From contig NZ_RJPS01000013.1 of assembly GCF_003943505.1 (NCBI RefSeq), forward strand, positions 1 through 46,040: a stretch of 46,040 nt of DNA, in the 5' to 3' direction. Positions within the stretch are counted from its first letter, which is position 1. The number at the start of each line of letters is the position of its first letter. The translations under genes were made by a program, and so were the position numbers. Below, in pieces: positions 31,139-39,797 of the stretch. This stretch comes from Streptococcus cristatus (GTDB lineage Bacteria; Bacillota; Bacilli; Lactobacillales; Streptococcaceae). A model generated the notes under the pieces. That model worked only from the letters and a program-made list of their open reading frames with translations. It was not told the DNA's origin and did no database searches.

Positions 31139-31597
31139 ATGTCAGACGCACAAGATAATTTCAAAGCCTCCCAATCCAACATTACTCCGCTTAAGGGCAA
31201 AACAGCTTTTTTACCAACTGTACCCAGACAGGATAATGGTATAATAGAATCAGGAATATCATCGGAGGAAAATATTATGCCACAAGATACTTATAGTAAA
31301 TCTGAAATTGACTTAAAGCTTGATAAAATCAATTCTGATACTCGACACGGCTTCGAGAAAATTGATTTAAAATTCGACCAGTTGAAACAAGAAATGCGGA
31401 GCGGTTTTGAAAAAATTGACTTAAAGTTTGACAATTTTGAAAAACGTGTAGAAACCATGTTACTAACACAAGAAAATAAAAGGTTGGAAGATCAAGCTAG
31501 AAACAGAAAAGAGTTTATGTATTGGTTTATCGGATTATTGGTTAGCACATTGCTTGGCATACTAGCAATCATCGTTACGATTTTAACAACAAAATAA
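31139..31597 (+). CDS. Coiled-coil membrane protein of the lysogeny module (two possible starts)
   Basis: The frame is open from ATG 31139 (GGGGG 7 nt upstream), giving 152 residues. A second in-frame ATG at 31277 has a stronger site (GGAGG 8 nt upstream) and its own promoter at 31237-31245, giving 106 residues. Both forms contain two copies of GFEKIDLKFD in a coiled coil and a C-terminal transmembrane helix (YWFIGLLVSTLLGILAIIVT). A tail-anchored coiled-coil protein made in the lysogen is a reasonable candidate for superinfection exclusion; this is inference. Confidence 0.65.
   Translation: MSDAQDNFKASQSNITPLKGKTAFLPTVPRQDNGIIESGISSEENIMPQDTYSKSEIDLKLDKINSDTRHGFEKIDLKFDQLKQEMRSGFEKIDLKFDNFEKRVETMLLTQENKRLEDQARNRKEFMYWFIGLLVSTLLGILAIIVTILTTK
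31237..31245 (+). promoter_or_regulatory. Internal promoter of the coiled-coil gene
   Basis: TGG-TATAAT (31237-31245) is a perfect extended -10 lying inside the first 46 codons of the coiled-coil gene, 32 nt before the second ATG with its GGAGG. The -35 region is weak. Confidence 0.6.
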
Positions 31598-31617
31598 TAC
31601 AAAAAGGATGATAGTCT

Positions 31618-31998
31618 ATGACTATTGAAGAATTAGTTGATTCGCACGGCGTTACTCTCGCTTACTTTGATAATGAGCTATGGCATAGACCAGGTATCTA
31701 TATCAAAGACATCAATATTATCTTTATAAATCGTGAGTTGTCTGAGAACGCCAAAAAACGGGTTATTTACCACGAATTAGGCCATCTGGATCATTCTGCC
31801 GAACTTTACCAAAACAATCATACTAGATGTGAAAACGAAGCAAACAGGCACATGATCCACAAACTGCTTGAAGAAGAGCTTGCGGCATCGGATGATCACA
31901 AATCTTTTAATTACTTACATTTTATGCAAAAGCACAAATTAAAGACGGTGACAGACGAGTTGATGGTCATCGACGAATATTATGAATTGATAGGATGA
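31618..31998 (+). CDS. ImmA/IrrE-type metallopeptidase
   Basis: This 126-residue protein has the zinc motif HELGH (residues 52-56, VIYHELGHLDHS) and a downstream glutamate-containing NEANRHMI helix that supplies the third ligand. ImmA peptidases cleave short CI-like repressors after DNA damage to induce the element. The match with the repressor at 30358, which lacks self-cleavage, supports a repressor-peptidase pair. A ribosome site AAAGGATG precedes the ATG. Confidence 0.9.
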   Translation: MTIEELVDSHGVTLAYFDNELWHRPGIYIKDINIIFINRELSENAKKRVIYHELGHLDHSAELYQNNHTRCENEANRHMIHKLLEEELAASDDHKSFNYLHFMQKHKLKTVTDELMVIDEYYELIG

Positions 31999-32001
31999 AA
32001 T

Positions 32002-32547
32002 ATGGACTTTAAAAAATTAAAAGATATAGCAAAAACTGCAGTCGATAAGACCGCAGAAAGTATAAGTAAAGCTAACGATATGAGGAAAAAGGCAGCATTA
32101 GAAACAAAAATAACTTTACCGGCAAGTAATCAATTTTCTAGTCCTACTACTGTTCGAAAAACAGTTGATGGCCGATACTACATTGGTATGTATTCAGAAG
32201 AACCTGTGCTTTACGAATTTGAAAATTTTAGTTTTTCTGGCTCTACAATTATCGAGCGCACAACGACTACAGGAAAAACCAAGCAAAAAGGCAAGAAAAC
32301 TAGCACACTTGCTGGCGCTGCTTTAGGTACTGCTTTAGCGCCAGGGATTGGAACGATCGTTGGCGGAATGGTTGGGGCTTCTGGTAAGAAAAAAGGTACT
32401 ATCAATTCCACCTCGGTTACTACCCAAGAAGAAAAACCGGGTGCAGCTTCTGTCTCTCTTAAAAACATTACTACTAGCGAGATAAAAACAATTTCAACAA
32501 AGTTAACTCAAGCGCAAGCAAATAACGTTGAAAGATTTTTCGAATAA
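32002..32547 (+). CDS. Glycine-zipper protein of the lysogeny module
   Basis: This 181-residue protein begins 3 bp after the immA-like stop. A helical N-terminus (residues 1-35, KKLKDIAKTAVDKTAESI) is followed by a beta-rich part. A glycine-zipper segment near residues 105-128 (LAGAALGTALAPGIGTIVGG) can insert into or bind membranes, and the C-terminus is Ser/Thr-rich. No catalytic motif. It may help exclude other phages or alter the membrane in the lysogen; unproven. Confidence 0.6.
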   Translation: MDFKKLKDIAKTAVDKTAESISKANDMRKKAALETKITLPASNQFSSPTTVRKTVDGRYYIGMYSEEPVLYEFENFSFSGSTIIERTTTTGKTKQKGKKTSTLAGAALGTALAPGIGTIVGGMVGASGKKKGTINSTSVTTQEEKPGAASVSLKNITTSEIKTISTKLTQAQANNVERFFE

Positions 32548-32556
32548 AACAAAAAA

Positions 32557-32639
32557 TCCCCACGCTCAAATTTTGGTCGAGGAGAGCGTAGGGAAGTCTA
32601 GTATAAGAAACAACCATTCAAAAGGTCGTTTTCTTATAC
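32557..32639. other. Two long hairpins between lysogeny module and integrase
   Basis: Hairpin 1 pairs TCCC-C-ACGCTC (32557-32567) with GAGCGT-A-GGGA (32584-32594). Hairpin 2 pairs GTATAAGAAACAACC (32601-32615) with GGTCGTTTTCTTATAC (32624-32639), about 13 pairs with one bulge. Neither has a T-run, so these are not typical terminators. They may be processing or regulatory sites for integrase expression. Confidence 0.6.
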
Positions 32640-32669
32640 CCATTTTACCAAGAAATGAGGTAAAAATCA

Positions 32670-33752
32670 ATGGAAATTAAATCTTACAAAAAGAAAAACG
32701 GTGACACAGCCTACATGATCCGCGTCTATATGGGTAAGGTTAACGGCACCAGTCGTTATGTCACTCGCCGAGGCTTTCCGACAAAAGCCAAAGCACGCGC
32801 AGCAATCCTCAATCTACAGGAAGAACTCGAAAATGCTGAGGCTTCCAGAGCCGAAAAGACAGTCAAGGAAGTAGCCAAACTTTGGCTGAAAGAATACTAC
32901 GATACCGTGCAGGAAAGCACCTACATCAAGACTTCGAGAAATATTGAGAACCATATCTACCCAGCCTTGGGCGACCAGAAGATAGCTTCTCTCACTCCTC
33001 TTCAAATGCAAGAGCAAGTCAATGCTTGGTCAAAGAAACTGGTATATGGCCGAAAATTGAAAGGGCTAATGAATAATATCTTTAAGTATGCTATTCGTCA
33101 TGGCTATACGGATACTAACCCTATGGTCAGCGTGGTCACGACTGGCAGGAAACAAGCAGACAAATCTAGCGACTTTTACGATAAGGACGAGCTGAAAACC
33201 TTTCTCGATCTGGTTGACCAGACCAAAGACCTTGAGAAGATTACCCTTTTTCGTCTTTTAGCCTTCACAGGAGCTCGAAAAGGAGAGGTTCTAGCCCTTG
33301 AATGGGCAGACTGGACAGATAGCACTCTGGCCATCAACAAGGCCGTTACACGCGGTTTTGGAGGGGAAGAAATAGGTCCTACCAAGAACGCTAGCAGTAA
33401 GCGATTGATTAGTTTAGATCCAAAGACAATCGAATTGCTGAAAAAATGGCAAGCGGAAAATCCAGATAACAAGTACATTTTTCAAGGTGAAGAAGAAAAA
33501 CCAATGCCCGGTTCACTTCCTCGAAAGTGGTTACTGCAGGTCTTAAAAGGCCATAAGCTTCGTCCAATCCGCATCCATGGCTTTCGGCATACACACGCCA
33601 GCTTATGTTTTGAGGCAGGAATGACTTTGAAGCAAGTCCAGCACAGACTTGGGCACTCTGACCTGAAAACGACTATGAATATCTATACTCATATCACCAA
33701 ACAGGCCAAGGATGATATTGGGGAACGCTTCGCAAATTATATTGATTTTTAG
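32670..33752 (+). CDS. Tyrosine recombinase (phage integrase)
   Basis: This 360-residue protein has an N-terminal arm-binding domain (residues 1-60, SYKKKNGDTAYMIRVYMGK), a core-binding domain (65-160) and a catalytic domain with the complete set: Arg203 (GARKGE), His303 and Arg306 (HGFRHTHAS), His329 (LGHS) and Tyr339 (MNIYTH). It inserts and excises the prophage at ssrA. It lies 140 bp from the tmRNA gene. AAGAAATGAGGT precedes the ATG. Confidence 0.97.
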   Translation: MEIKSYKKKNGDTAYMIRVYMGKVNGTSRYVTRRGFPTKAKARAAILNLQEELENAEASRAEKTVKEVAKLWLKEYYDTVQESTYIKTSRNIENHIYPALGDQKIASLTPLQMQEQVNAWSKKLVYGRKLKGLMNNIFKYAIRHGYTDTNPMVSVVTTGRKQADKSSDFYDKDELKTFLDLVDQTKDLEKITLFRLLAFTGARKGEVLALEWADWTDSTLAINKAVTRGFGGEEIGPTKNASSKRLISLDPKTIELLKKWQAENPDNKYIFQGEEEKPMPGSLPRKWLLQVLKGHKLRPIRIHGFRHTHASLCFEAGMTLKQVQHRLGHSDLKTTMNIYTHITKQAKDDIGERFANYIDF

Positions 33753-33775
33753 GAGGGACAACCTCCTTTTTGTAA
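33751..33775 (+). terminator. Integrase terminator
   Basis: AGGAGG-GACAA-CCTCCT (33752-33768), a 6-bp stem, followed by TTTTTG. It lies directly at the integrase stop. Confidence 0.85.
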
Positions 33776-33888
33776 CTCCTTTTATAACTCCTTTTTTCAA
33801 AAAGGTTTAGGAAGGTTTAGAAAATATAAAATAAAAAAACACTGATAAATCAACGCTTTAAGAAGTTTTAGAAAGGTTTAGAAACCAA
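33764..33888. repeat. Direct repeats beside the attachment site (candidate integrase arm sites)
   Basis: Three copies of (TA)ACTCCTTTT lie between about 33764 and 33799. Four copies of AAGGTTTAGGA or AAGTTTTAGAA type lie at 33802-33811, 33811-33821, 33862-33871 and 33874-33884, flanking an A/T-rich stretch. Repeats of this sort next to the attachment core are usual integrase arm-binding sites. Confidence 0.6.
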
Positions 33889-33935
33889 AAATGGAGCCGG
33901 TGGGAGTCGAACCCACGTCCAAACACCTGCCAACA
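33875..33935. other. Prophage-host junction (attR-type site at ssrA 3' end)
   Basis: The host tmRNA 3' end (CCCACCGGCTCCA) directly adjoins phage DNA that carries integrase and its arm-like repeats. The length of the shared core cannot be measured because the other junction lies outside the window. Confidence 0.75.
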
Positions 33936-34237
33936 CATTTGTCTACGACCATAGGCCATGTCTTCATTTAACTCAGCTTTGACACATGGCTCAAGCCCAA
34001 GCTAAGCGAGTCTATCAATCTCTTGTAAAATCCCTAGACTTGATTTTACCGTAGCTTGCTCATAATAAGACCGGTCATCAGACACAAGCAATCCGAATCA
34101 GGTCACGCTGGCTGGTTTTTAGGCAGCTAAAGCGTAAGAATTGTTATTTTTTGCAGTTATATTTAACTGGCGTTTTACATCCGCTAGATGAGTCGCAAAA
34201 TGTGCCGCATAATGCCTGTCGAATCCGTAACGACCCC
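33892..34237 (-). ncRNA. ssrA: Transfer-messenger RNA (tmRNA)
   Basis: The minus strand begins GGGGUCGUUACGGAUUCGAC and ends in a T-loop (GGACGUGGGUUCGACUCCCACCGG) and CGGCUCC, which pairs with the 5' end (7 bp). The tag frame reads AKNNNSYALAA then UAA, typical of streptococci. CCA is not encoded. It rescues stalled ribosomes. The 3' end is the phage attachment site: prophage sequence starts directly after it, so the phage must restore a full gene. Its own terminator is replaced by phage sequence; I see only a weak hairpin with a T7 tract near 33833-33855. Confidence 0.97.
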
Positions 34238-34250
34238 AAGACAAGTAACT

Positions 34251-34279
34251 ATTATACCAAAATAATGTCCTAATTGCAA
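34251..34279 (-). promoter_or_regulatory. ssrA promoter
   Basis: Minus-strand TTGCAA (34279-34274), a 17-nt spacer and perfect TATAAT (34256-34251), 14 nt before the first base of tmRNA. Confidence 0.85.
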
Positions 34280-34345
34280 AAATCAAGATAAAATTACTCC
34301 AAAGATGCTAAAATTCCCTTGATATAAGGCACCAAGGGAATTTGA

Positions 34346-34831
34346 CTACATATGATCTTTTACTGCAACTGCCACCATTCTAGCCTTGGCTCTTGGCTGT
34401 CCTGCTACTGACATCTCCATCACTATTATAGCCTTCCTTGCTCCCAATTCCTCAAGCCGCGAAGTGACGATGATTTCCTGATCAATAGGCGTCGGGCTTT
34501 GGTAATCAACTTCTAAACGGGCTGTGATAAAGCGTCCAATGACTGTATCTTGAGTCAAGTCCAAGCCTTTTTCTTGATGGGCAAACCAAGCTGCTGAAGC
34601 CGTTCCATGGCAATCAAAAATCATAGCAATCATGCCACCAAAGAGATTGGCCGGCACACCACCAGTATAGTGAGATTCTGGTCGTATTCTAGTGATACAT
34701 TCCTTCCCATCTAAGCTAGGATAAGTCTTTAAATGTAGGCCTAGATCATTCTTAGGGCCGCAGCCCCAGCAATGTTGAAAGCGGTCGCCATATGTATCTT
34801 GAATCGCAATCTTTCTTGTTTCTAAAGTCAT
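34346..34831 (-). CDS. Hotdog-fold thioesterase (PaaI-like)
   Basis: The start is ATG 34831 (MTLETRKIAIQD), behind AAAGGA; an ATG 15 bp upstream lies in the ribosome site region. The 161-residue protein has a single hotdog domain with HYTGGVPANLFGGMIAMIFD, the pattern of PaaI-type acyl-CoA thioesterases, and CWGCGPKNDLGL near the start. Likely substrate is a small acyl-CoA. It lies alone between the tmRNA gene and a small plus-strand unit, on the host side of the prophage. Confidence 0.85.
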   Translation of the reverse strand: MTLETRKIAIQDTYGDRFQHCWGCGPKNDLGLHLKTYPSLDGKECITRIRPESHYTGGVPANLFGGMIAMIFDCHGTASAAWFAHQEKGLDLTQDTVIGRFITARLEVDYQSPTPIDQEIIVTSRLEELGARKAIIVMEMSVAGQPRAKARMVAVAVKDHM

Positions 34832-34963
34832 ACCAATTCCTTTCAAAAATAATTTGTAAGCGCTTTTTTGATTAGTATATCAGCCTTTGGGCCAATAGTA
34901 AATAGAAAGCCGAGCCAATATATTTTAATTGTTGCTATAATCTGATTTTATAGAGAGGTAAAA

Positions 34964-35029
34964 ATGCAGACTCTGAATGTTACACTAAGAATGTTCATTC
35001 CCAGCTTTAATAGCCTTTCTAAAGCATAG
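34964..35029 (+). CDS. Possible 21-residue peptide gene
   Basis: A short frame (MQTLNVTLRMFIPSFNSLSKA) has GAGAGG 7 nt upstream, an extended -10 (TGC-TATAAT, 34933-34941) 23 nt before the start, and a hairpin starting 3 bp after its stop. A promoter, ribosome site, short open frame and terminator in 130 bp are more than chance alone would suggest. The peptide is not recognised. It may be a gene remnant. Confidence 0.35.
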   Translation: MQTLNVTLRMFIPSFNSLSKA

Positions 35030-35031
35030 AA

Positions 35032-35064
35032 AAACCAAGAAAGCGGGATCTGACTTCTTGGTTT
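35032..35064. terminator. Terminator at the end of the aro operon
   Basis: AAACCAAGAA (35032-35041) pairs perfectly with TTCTTGGTTT (35055-35064). On the minus strand the stem runs into TTTTTCTATG, so it ends the leftward aro-tyrA operon after the YlbF-family gene. A weaker plus-strand T-run (CATCTATTTTT) could also end a rightward transcript. Confidence 0.85.
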
Positions 35065-35088
35065 CATCTATTTTTATAACTTCTTCTA

Positions 35089-35424
35089 TTAGAATAGTTC
35101 CTGAATTGGTTCAAAAATAATCCGTTCAATATCAGACAAGTAGACAGAGAGTTGTTGCTGCTTGTTAAAGAAAGCTGACAAAAGATTATTTCCTTGAATT
35201 TTATCTCCAAAACTCTGCATTTTTTCCTGAATGTCTGGAGTCGGCATTTGACCTGTTTGAGCCAGTTGCTGCAGCTCTTTCTGGAAAGCTAGGTAGTCAT
35301 CAAAAATAGCCTTGGCTTCACTATCCGCATTGATAGCCTGCTTGCTTTCTACCACAGCTTTGTACTCTGGCATTTCACGAAGTCCTCGACTGAGTTCATT
35401 GGCTAAATCATAAATATTTGACAT
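35089..35424 (-). CDS. YlbF/YmcA family (UPF0342) protein
   Basis: The start is ATG 35424 ([17 protein letters not shown]), behind GGAGAACTCT. This 111-residue, all-helical protein has the family phrases [23 protein letters not shown] and [16 protein letters not shown]. In Bacillus relatives (YmcA, YlbF) affect RNA processing and competence. In streptococci this gene follows tyrA, as here (6-bp gap). It is the last gene of the operon. Confidence 0.9.
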   Translation of the reverse strand: MSNIYDLANELSRGLREMPEYKAVVESKQAINADSEAKAIFDDYLAFQKELQQLAQTGQMPTPDIQEKMQSFGDKIQGNNLLSAFFNKQQQLSVYLSDIERIIFEPIQELF

Positions 35425-35442
35425 AGAGTTCTCCATTCTATA

Positions 35443-36549
35443 TTAGTCTTCGGACACTAGGTAATCCGTATTTTCTCTTACTATTGTAGCAGATTTTTCC
35501 AAATCTTGGCGATTTTTAAAGGTGATTTGCAAAATACCGTGGGTATCTTCTCGGTTTTCCTCGTTGATACGAATGTTGACGACTGAAATTCCGCGCAGGA
35601 GCTCCAAAATACCCAAAATCGCATCTTCTTCGTCGGGCACCTCAATAAAGAGGTCGCAAAAGCTATCCACACCAGCTCGTTTATGAATTTCCATCTGCTT
35701 GCGGCTTTGTCGTCCTCGGTCGAAAAATTCCCAGATAGCTGTCTCGTCCTTGGCCTCAATCGCTGCGGCAACCTTGTCTAACTGGTCTTTAAAATCTTCC
35801 AGCCGCTCCAAAATGGCTTCAGGATTGGTCAAGAGGATCGATGTCCACATCCCCGGCTCACTCTCCGCAATCCGTGTCATATCGCGAAAACCACCAGCTG
35901 CAAAAGACTGGGTCAGCTCATGCTCTTGGCTATAAGCTGCCGCTTGCCCCATCAGGCTGGAGGCTAGGATATGCGGAAAATGACTGATTTGACTGGTCAC
36001 TCGATCATGCTCGGCTGCGTCCACTTGGATAAAGCGGGCATGAAGACCACTCAGCAAGTCTTTCATTTCCTCAAGCGTACCAGGCTTGGTCAGACTAGAA
36101 GGGGTGAAGATATAATAGGCATTTTCAAAGAGGTTGACATGGGCAGCCTTGGCTCCGGCCTTGTGACTTCCAGCCATAGGATGAGCACCGACAAAGCGGA
36201 TGGGCTTATTCTGCAGATACTTTTCTGCTGCAGCCACAATCTTAGCCTTGGTTGATCCAGCATCTGAGATGATGGCATTTTCCTTCAGGTCCAGCTCCGC
36301 TAGATCCTTGATAAATGCTATGGTTTGCTTGATAGGCACAGCCAGAATAATCACATCAGCCAATGGAGCAAGGGCGGCAAAATCATCCGTTACCCGGTCG
36401 ACCATTCCCCGCTCTAAGACAATCCGTCTTGATTCTTCACTTCGATTATAGCCAAGAATCTCTATCTCAGAATGAGCTCGCCTGATGCCCAGAGCCAAGG
36501 AAGCTCCAATCAGTCCCAGACCTGCGATATAGACCGTTTTTCTCTCCAT
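35443..36549 (-). CDS. tyrA: Prephenate dehydrogenase
   Basis: This 368-residue protein converts prephenate to 4-hydroxyphenylpyruvate in tyrosine synthesis. It has the NAD-binding GLGLIGASLALGI (residues 10-22), the catalytic-region phrases GAHPMAGSHKAGAKAA and QISHFPHILASSLMG, and a C-terminal ACT-like domain (from about residue 295, FIEVPDEEDAILGILELL), which suggests feedback control by tyrosine. It lies between aroC (15-bp gap) and a YlbF-family gene, the usual streptococcal order. Confidence 0.97.
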   Translation of the reverse strand: MERKTVYIAGLGLIGASLALGIRRAHSEIEILGYNRSEESRRIVLERGMVDRVTDDFAALAPLADVIILAVPIKQTIAFIKDLAELDLKENAIISDAGSTKAKIVAAAEKYLQNKPIRFVGAHPMAGSHKAGAKAAHVNLFENAYYIFTPSSLTKPGTLEEMKDLLSGLHARFIQVDAAEHDRVTSQISHFPHILASSLMGQAAAYSQEHELTQSFAAGGFRDMTRIAESEPGMWTSILLTNPEAILERLEDFKDQLDKVAAAIEAKDETAIWEFFDRGRQSRKQMEIHKRAGVDSFCDLFIEVPDEEDAILGILELLRGISVVNIRINEENREDTHGILQITFKNRQDLEKSATIVRENTDYLVSED

Positions 36550-36564
36550 GCCAACTCCTCTCTT

Positions 36565-37731
36565 CTAAAAGTTCTTGATAAATTCTCGATGGCGGGCTAC
36601 CGCATCCTTCAGTTCTTCCAGATTGTCCGAAGAGAATTTCTCCAGAACTTCGGTGGCTAAAACTGTTGCCACCACGCTTTCCATGACAACACCCGCTGCT
36701 GGCAGAGCCGTAGGATCGCTCCGCTCCACTGTCGCCTTATAAGGCTCGTGGGTCTCAATATCCACGCTCATCAATGGCTTGTAAAGAGTTGGAATAGGCT
36801 TCATGACACCTCGCACCACGATTGGCTGACCATTGGTCATACCGCCCTCAAAGCCGCCTAGATTATTAGTTCTGCGAGTGAAGCCATCTTCCTCAGTCCA
36901 AAGGATTTCATCCATGACTTGACTACCCTTGAGACGGCCGGCTTCAAAGCCCACGCCAAACTCGACTCCCTTGAAAGCATTGATGGAAACGACTCCTTGA
37001 GCAATCTTGGCGTCCAGCTTCTTGTCCCATTGGACATAGGAGCCCAGACCGACCGGCACACCACCAACGACAGTCTCAATGACACCACCGATGGTATCCC
37101 CGTCTTTCTTAATCTGATCAATGTAAGCCTTGATCTCTTCTTCGCGCTCGGGATTGACAATGGAAACCTCTGACTGGGCAGCTCTTTCCTTGATTTCTGC
37201 TACAGTTAGATCGGCCGGAACATCAATATCAATGCCGCCAAAGGTTACGATATGGCTGGCTACCTCCACACCAATTTCTTCAAGCAAGCGCTTGGCTACT
37301 GCGCCGACTGCTGCACGCATGGTCGTTTCACGCGCAGAAGAGCGCTCAAGGGAATTTCGCAAATCGTCAAAGCGGTATTTCATACCACCAACCAAGTCCG
37401 CATGGCCAGGGCGTGGTTTAGTAATCTTGCGCAGCCCTTTTTTCTTTTCATCCACATCTACCACACTCATAATCTCCAGCCACTTCTGGTGATCCAGATT
37501 TGTGACATTGAGGGTAATCGGACCGCCCATGGTCAAGCCATGACGAACCCCAGATGTAATCTCGACTTGGTCGCTCTCGATCTTCATGCGGGCGCCACGA
37601 CCGTACCCACCCTGACGGCGCTTGAGCTCAGCATTAATATAATCAGCGGTCAAAGGGAGACCAGCCGGCACTCCCTCAATAATAGCTGTCAGACGTGGTC
37701 CGTGCGATTCTCCTGCTGTTAAGTATCTCAT
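36565..37731 (-). CDS. aroC: Chorismate synthase
   Basis: The start is ATG 37731 ([12 protein letters not shown]), behind AGGAG; an ATG at 37770 lacks a site. The 388-residue protein makes chorismate, the branch point for aromatic amino acids and folate. It has [24 protein letters not shown] and [15 protein letters not shown]. The reaction needs reduced FMN. It is followed by tyrA in the operon and lies 91 bp after aroB. Confidence 0.98.
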   Translation of the reverse strand: MRYLTAGESHGPRLTAIIEGVPAGLPLTADYINAELKRRQGGYGRGARMKIESDQVEITSGVRHGLTMGGPITLNVTNLDHQKWLEIMSVVDVDEKKKGLRKITKPRPGHADLVGGMKYRFDDLRNSLERSSARETTMRAAVGAVAKRLLEEIGVEVASHIVTFGGIDIDVPADLTVAEIKERAAQSEVSIVNPEREEEIKAYIDQIKKDGDTIGGVIETVVGGVPVGLGSYVQWDKKLDAKIAQGVVSINAFKGVEFGVGFEAGRLKGSQVMDEILWTEEDGFTRRTNNLGGFEGGMTNGQPIVVRGVMKPIPTLYKPLMSVDIETHEPYKATVERSDPTALPAAGVVMESVVATVLATEVLEKFSSDNLEELKDAVARHREFIKNF

Positions 37732-37822
37732 ATATTTTCTCCTATTTCTGGGATGGAAAGAACTGGACATTCTGTCTATTTTTTATCTAAAATGTCCAGT
37801 CGTCTTAAACTCTATCTAGCAC

Positions 37823-38890
37823 TTATTTCTTCAGAAATTCTTTCATCTCTTCCAGCGGAATCTGGTGAATGCTAGCCGAACCCAGCTCAGGCACCAGTAC
37901 TAGCTTGATAGAGTTGCCTCTAGCCTTCTTATCATGGGTCAGGGCCTGATAGAGAGCATTCTCATTCCATGGCTGGTAATCCACTGGCAAGCCAAACTTC
38001 TGACACATACGGATGATGTCTTCTGTAATTCCGGCTGGCATGAGGCCTTTCTTTTCAGCGACACGAGAAACCTGTACCATGCCAATCGCCACAGCTTCAC
38101 CGTGCATAACCTTGCCATAACCTGCTGTCGCTTCAATAGCGTGCCCAATAGTATGGCCGAAGTTCAGATAGAGACGAACGCCATTATCCAGCTCGTCCTC
38201 AACCACAATCTTACGCTTGACATCGCAGGAATGGTAGATGATGCTCTCCGCATGCTCCAAAATCGACTCTGGACTGCCATCCATTTCTGACAGCTCATCC
38301 CAGAGTTCCTTATCCTCAATCAAGCCGTACTTGACGACCTCGCCCATACCTTCGATCAGTTCCCGCTGCCCTAAAGTCTGCAAGACTTCTGGGTCAATCA
38401 GAACTCCGTCAGGCTGGGTAAAAGTGCCAACCATATTCTTGGCCCAAGGCGTATTGACACCTGTCTTGCCACCGATAGAAGAGTCCACTTGAGCTGTCAG
38501 ACTGGTCGGAATCTGCACGAAATGAATGCCTCGCATATAGGTAGAAGCAACAAAGCCTGCCAAATCACCGACAACGCCACCACCTAAGGCTACAATGCCA
38601 TCACTGCGGGTCAGGCCAACCTTGACCAAAAACTCATAGACTTTGTTGACAGTCTTTAAGTTCTTGCTGGCTTCACCCTCCAAAAAGTCAAAGACAAAGG
38701 CCTCAAACCCAGCCGCTTCCAAGCTCAGCTTGACCTTTTCCGCATAGAGTCGAGCCACTCGATTGTCCGTGACGATAACCACCTTCTGAGGCTGCCAAAG
38801 CTGACTCAGCCAACTTCCAGCCTGAGATAAAGGCCCTTTTTCGATGGTAATATCATAGGGATGATGAGGGAGATTTACATTCAATTTCAT
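37823..38890 (-). CDS. aroB: 3-dehydroquinate synthase
   Basis: This 355-residue protein catalyses the second step of the shikimate pathway. Signatures include [20 protein letters not shown], the metal ligands in [12 protein letters not shown] and HGEAVAIGM, and [19 protein letters not shown]. It uses NAD and a divalent metal. It lies 52 bp after aroE in the operon. GGAGGCGC precedes the ATG. Confidence 0.98.
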   Translation of the reverse strand: MKLNVNLPHHPYDITIEKGPLSQAGSWLSQLWQPQKVVIVTDNRVARLYAEKVKLSLEAAGFEAFVFDFLEGEASKNLKTVNKVYEFLVKVGLTRSDGIVALGGGVVGDLAGFVASTYMRGIHFVQIPTSLTAQVDSSIGGKTGVNTPWAKNMVGTFTQPDGVLIDPEVLQTLGQRELIEGMGEVVKYGLIEDKELWDELSEMDGSPESILEHAESIIYHSCDVKRKIVVEDELDNGVRLYLNFGHTIGHAIEATAGYGKVMHGEAVAIGMVQVSRVAEKKGLMPAGITEDIIRMCQKFGLPVDYQPWNENALYQALTHDKKARGNSIKLVLVPELGSASIHQIPLEEMKEFLKK

Positions 38891-38942
38891 AAGCGCCTCC
38901 TTGTTTTTCCTGCTCCACCATAGAGAAGCTGAGTAAGAGTGA

Positions 38943-39797
38943 CTATTTATACAGCTTTTCTAACTGCTGCCAAATTTCCTGACAAGGCATGGGTTGTCCT
39001 GTCCAAAGCTCGAAAGCTTCTGCTGCCTGATAAAGCAACATACCTAGGCCATTCACTGCCTCTACCTTCTGACTTCGAGCCCACTTTAAAAAAGGTGTTT
39101 CAAAAGGTTTATAAATCACATCCGCGACTAAAATCTGGCTAGGTAGCTGAATACTTTCAGCTAATGGCAAAGTTTTGCCATCCATACCCACACTTGTTCC
39201 ATTGACCAGAAGATCTGACTGGTTGATTTTCTCCTGCAAAGTAGCCGAGTCTTCTAAGTTCAACACCTGAATCCTACTCTTAGTCTGGCAGCCGATAACT
39301 GCCATCTTGCTGACAGTCTTATCATAGGAAGACTGCCGAGTAAAGACAAAGATTTCTTCTGCCTGATCCAAAGCTGCTTGGGCGATAATAGCTGTCGCCG
39401 CTCCGCCGGCACCTAAAATGGTCATTTTTTTGCCCTGAATAGCAAAAGACGGCAAGCTCTTAAAAAATCCCTTGCCATCTGTATTGTATCCTATCAATGT
39501 ACCATTTTCATTCACCACGGTATTCACAGCTCCGATAAGACGGGCGCTGGGATCCAATTCATCAAGATATTGGATGACCTCCTGCTTGTAGGGCATTGAC
39601 AAATTTATCCCAAACATATCATACCTTCGGATATTAGCAACGGTCGCTTCTAAATCCTCTGCTTCAATTTCCCAAGCAAGGTAGACACCATTGACAGCAG
39701 TTTTCTCAAAGGCAGTATTATGAATAAATGGTGAAATGCTATGCTTAATCGGCTTAGCAACCACTGCTGCTAGACGAGTATGGCCATCAATTTTCAT
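38943..39797 (-). CDS. aroE: Shikimate dehydrogenase
   Basis: This 284-residue protein reduces 3-dehydroshikimate to shikimate. It has the substrate-binding [13 protein letters not shown] and SMPYKQ, and the NADP-binding [15 protein letters not shown]. It overlaps aroD by 11 bp, which suggests translational coupling. Start ATG 39797. Confidence 0.97.
   Translation of the reverse strand: MKIDGHTRLAAVVAKPIKHSISPFIHNTAFEKTAVNGVYLAWEIEAEDLEATVANIRRYDMFGINLSMPYKQEVIQYLDELDPSARLIGAVNTVVNENGTLIGYNTDGKGFFKSLPSFAIQGKKMTILGAGGAATAIIAQAALDQAEEIFVFTRQSSYDKTVSKMAVIGCQTKSRIQVLNLEDSATLQEKINQSDLLVNGTSVGMDGKTLPLAESIQLPSQILVADVIYKPFETPFLKWARSQKVEAVNGLGMLLYQAAEAFELWTGQPMPCQEIWQQLEKLYK

Larger units (their letters stand above)
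1..33891. mobile_element. Prophage (siphovirus, HK97-type head), left end outside window
   Basis: A continuous phage gene set runs from tail genes at base 1 to a tyrosine integrase ending at 33752, next to the 3' end of the tmRNA gene. The module order is integrase, lysogeny, control region, early, replication, HNH/terminase, head and tail. Together with a ClpP-like protease and HK97-type capsid this resembles the Sfi21-like cos siphophages of streptococci. Lysis genes and the second attachment site are not in the window. No structural or replication gene looks broken, so the prophage may be functional (inference). Confidence 0.95.

Noticed and set aside
1..33891. Defective prophage lacking lysis genes
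   Set aside because: Lysis genes would lie left of base 1 in this gene order, so absence cannot be judged.
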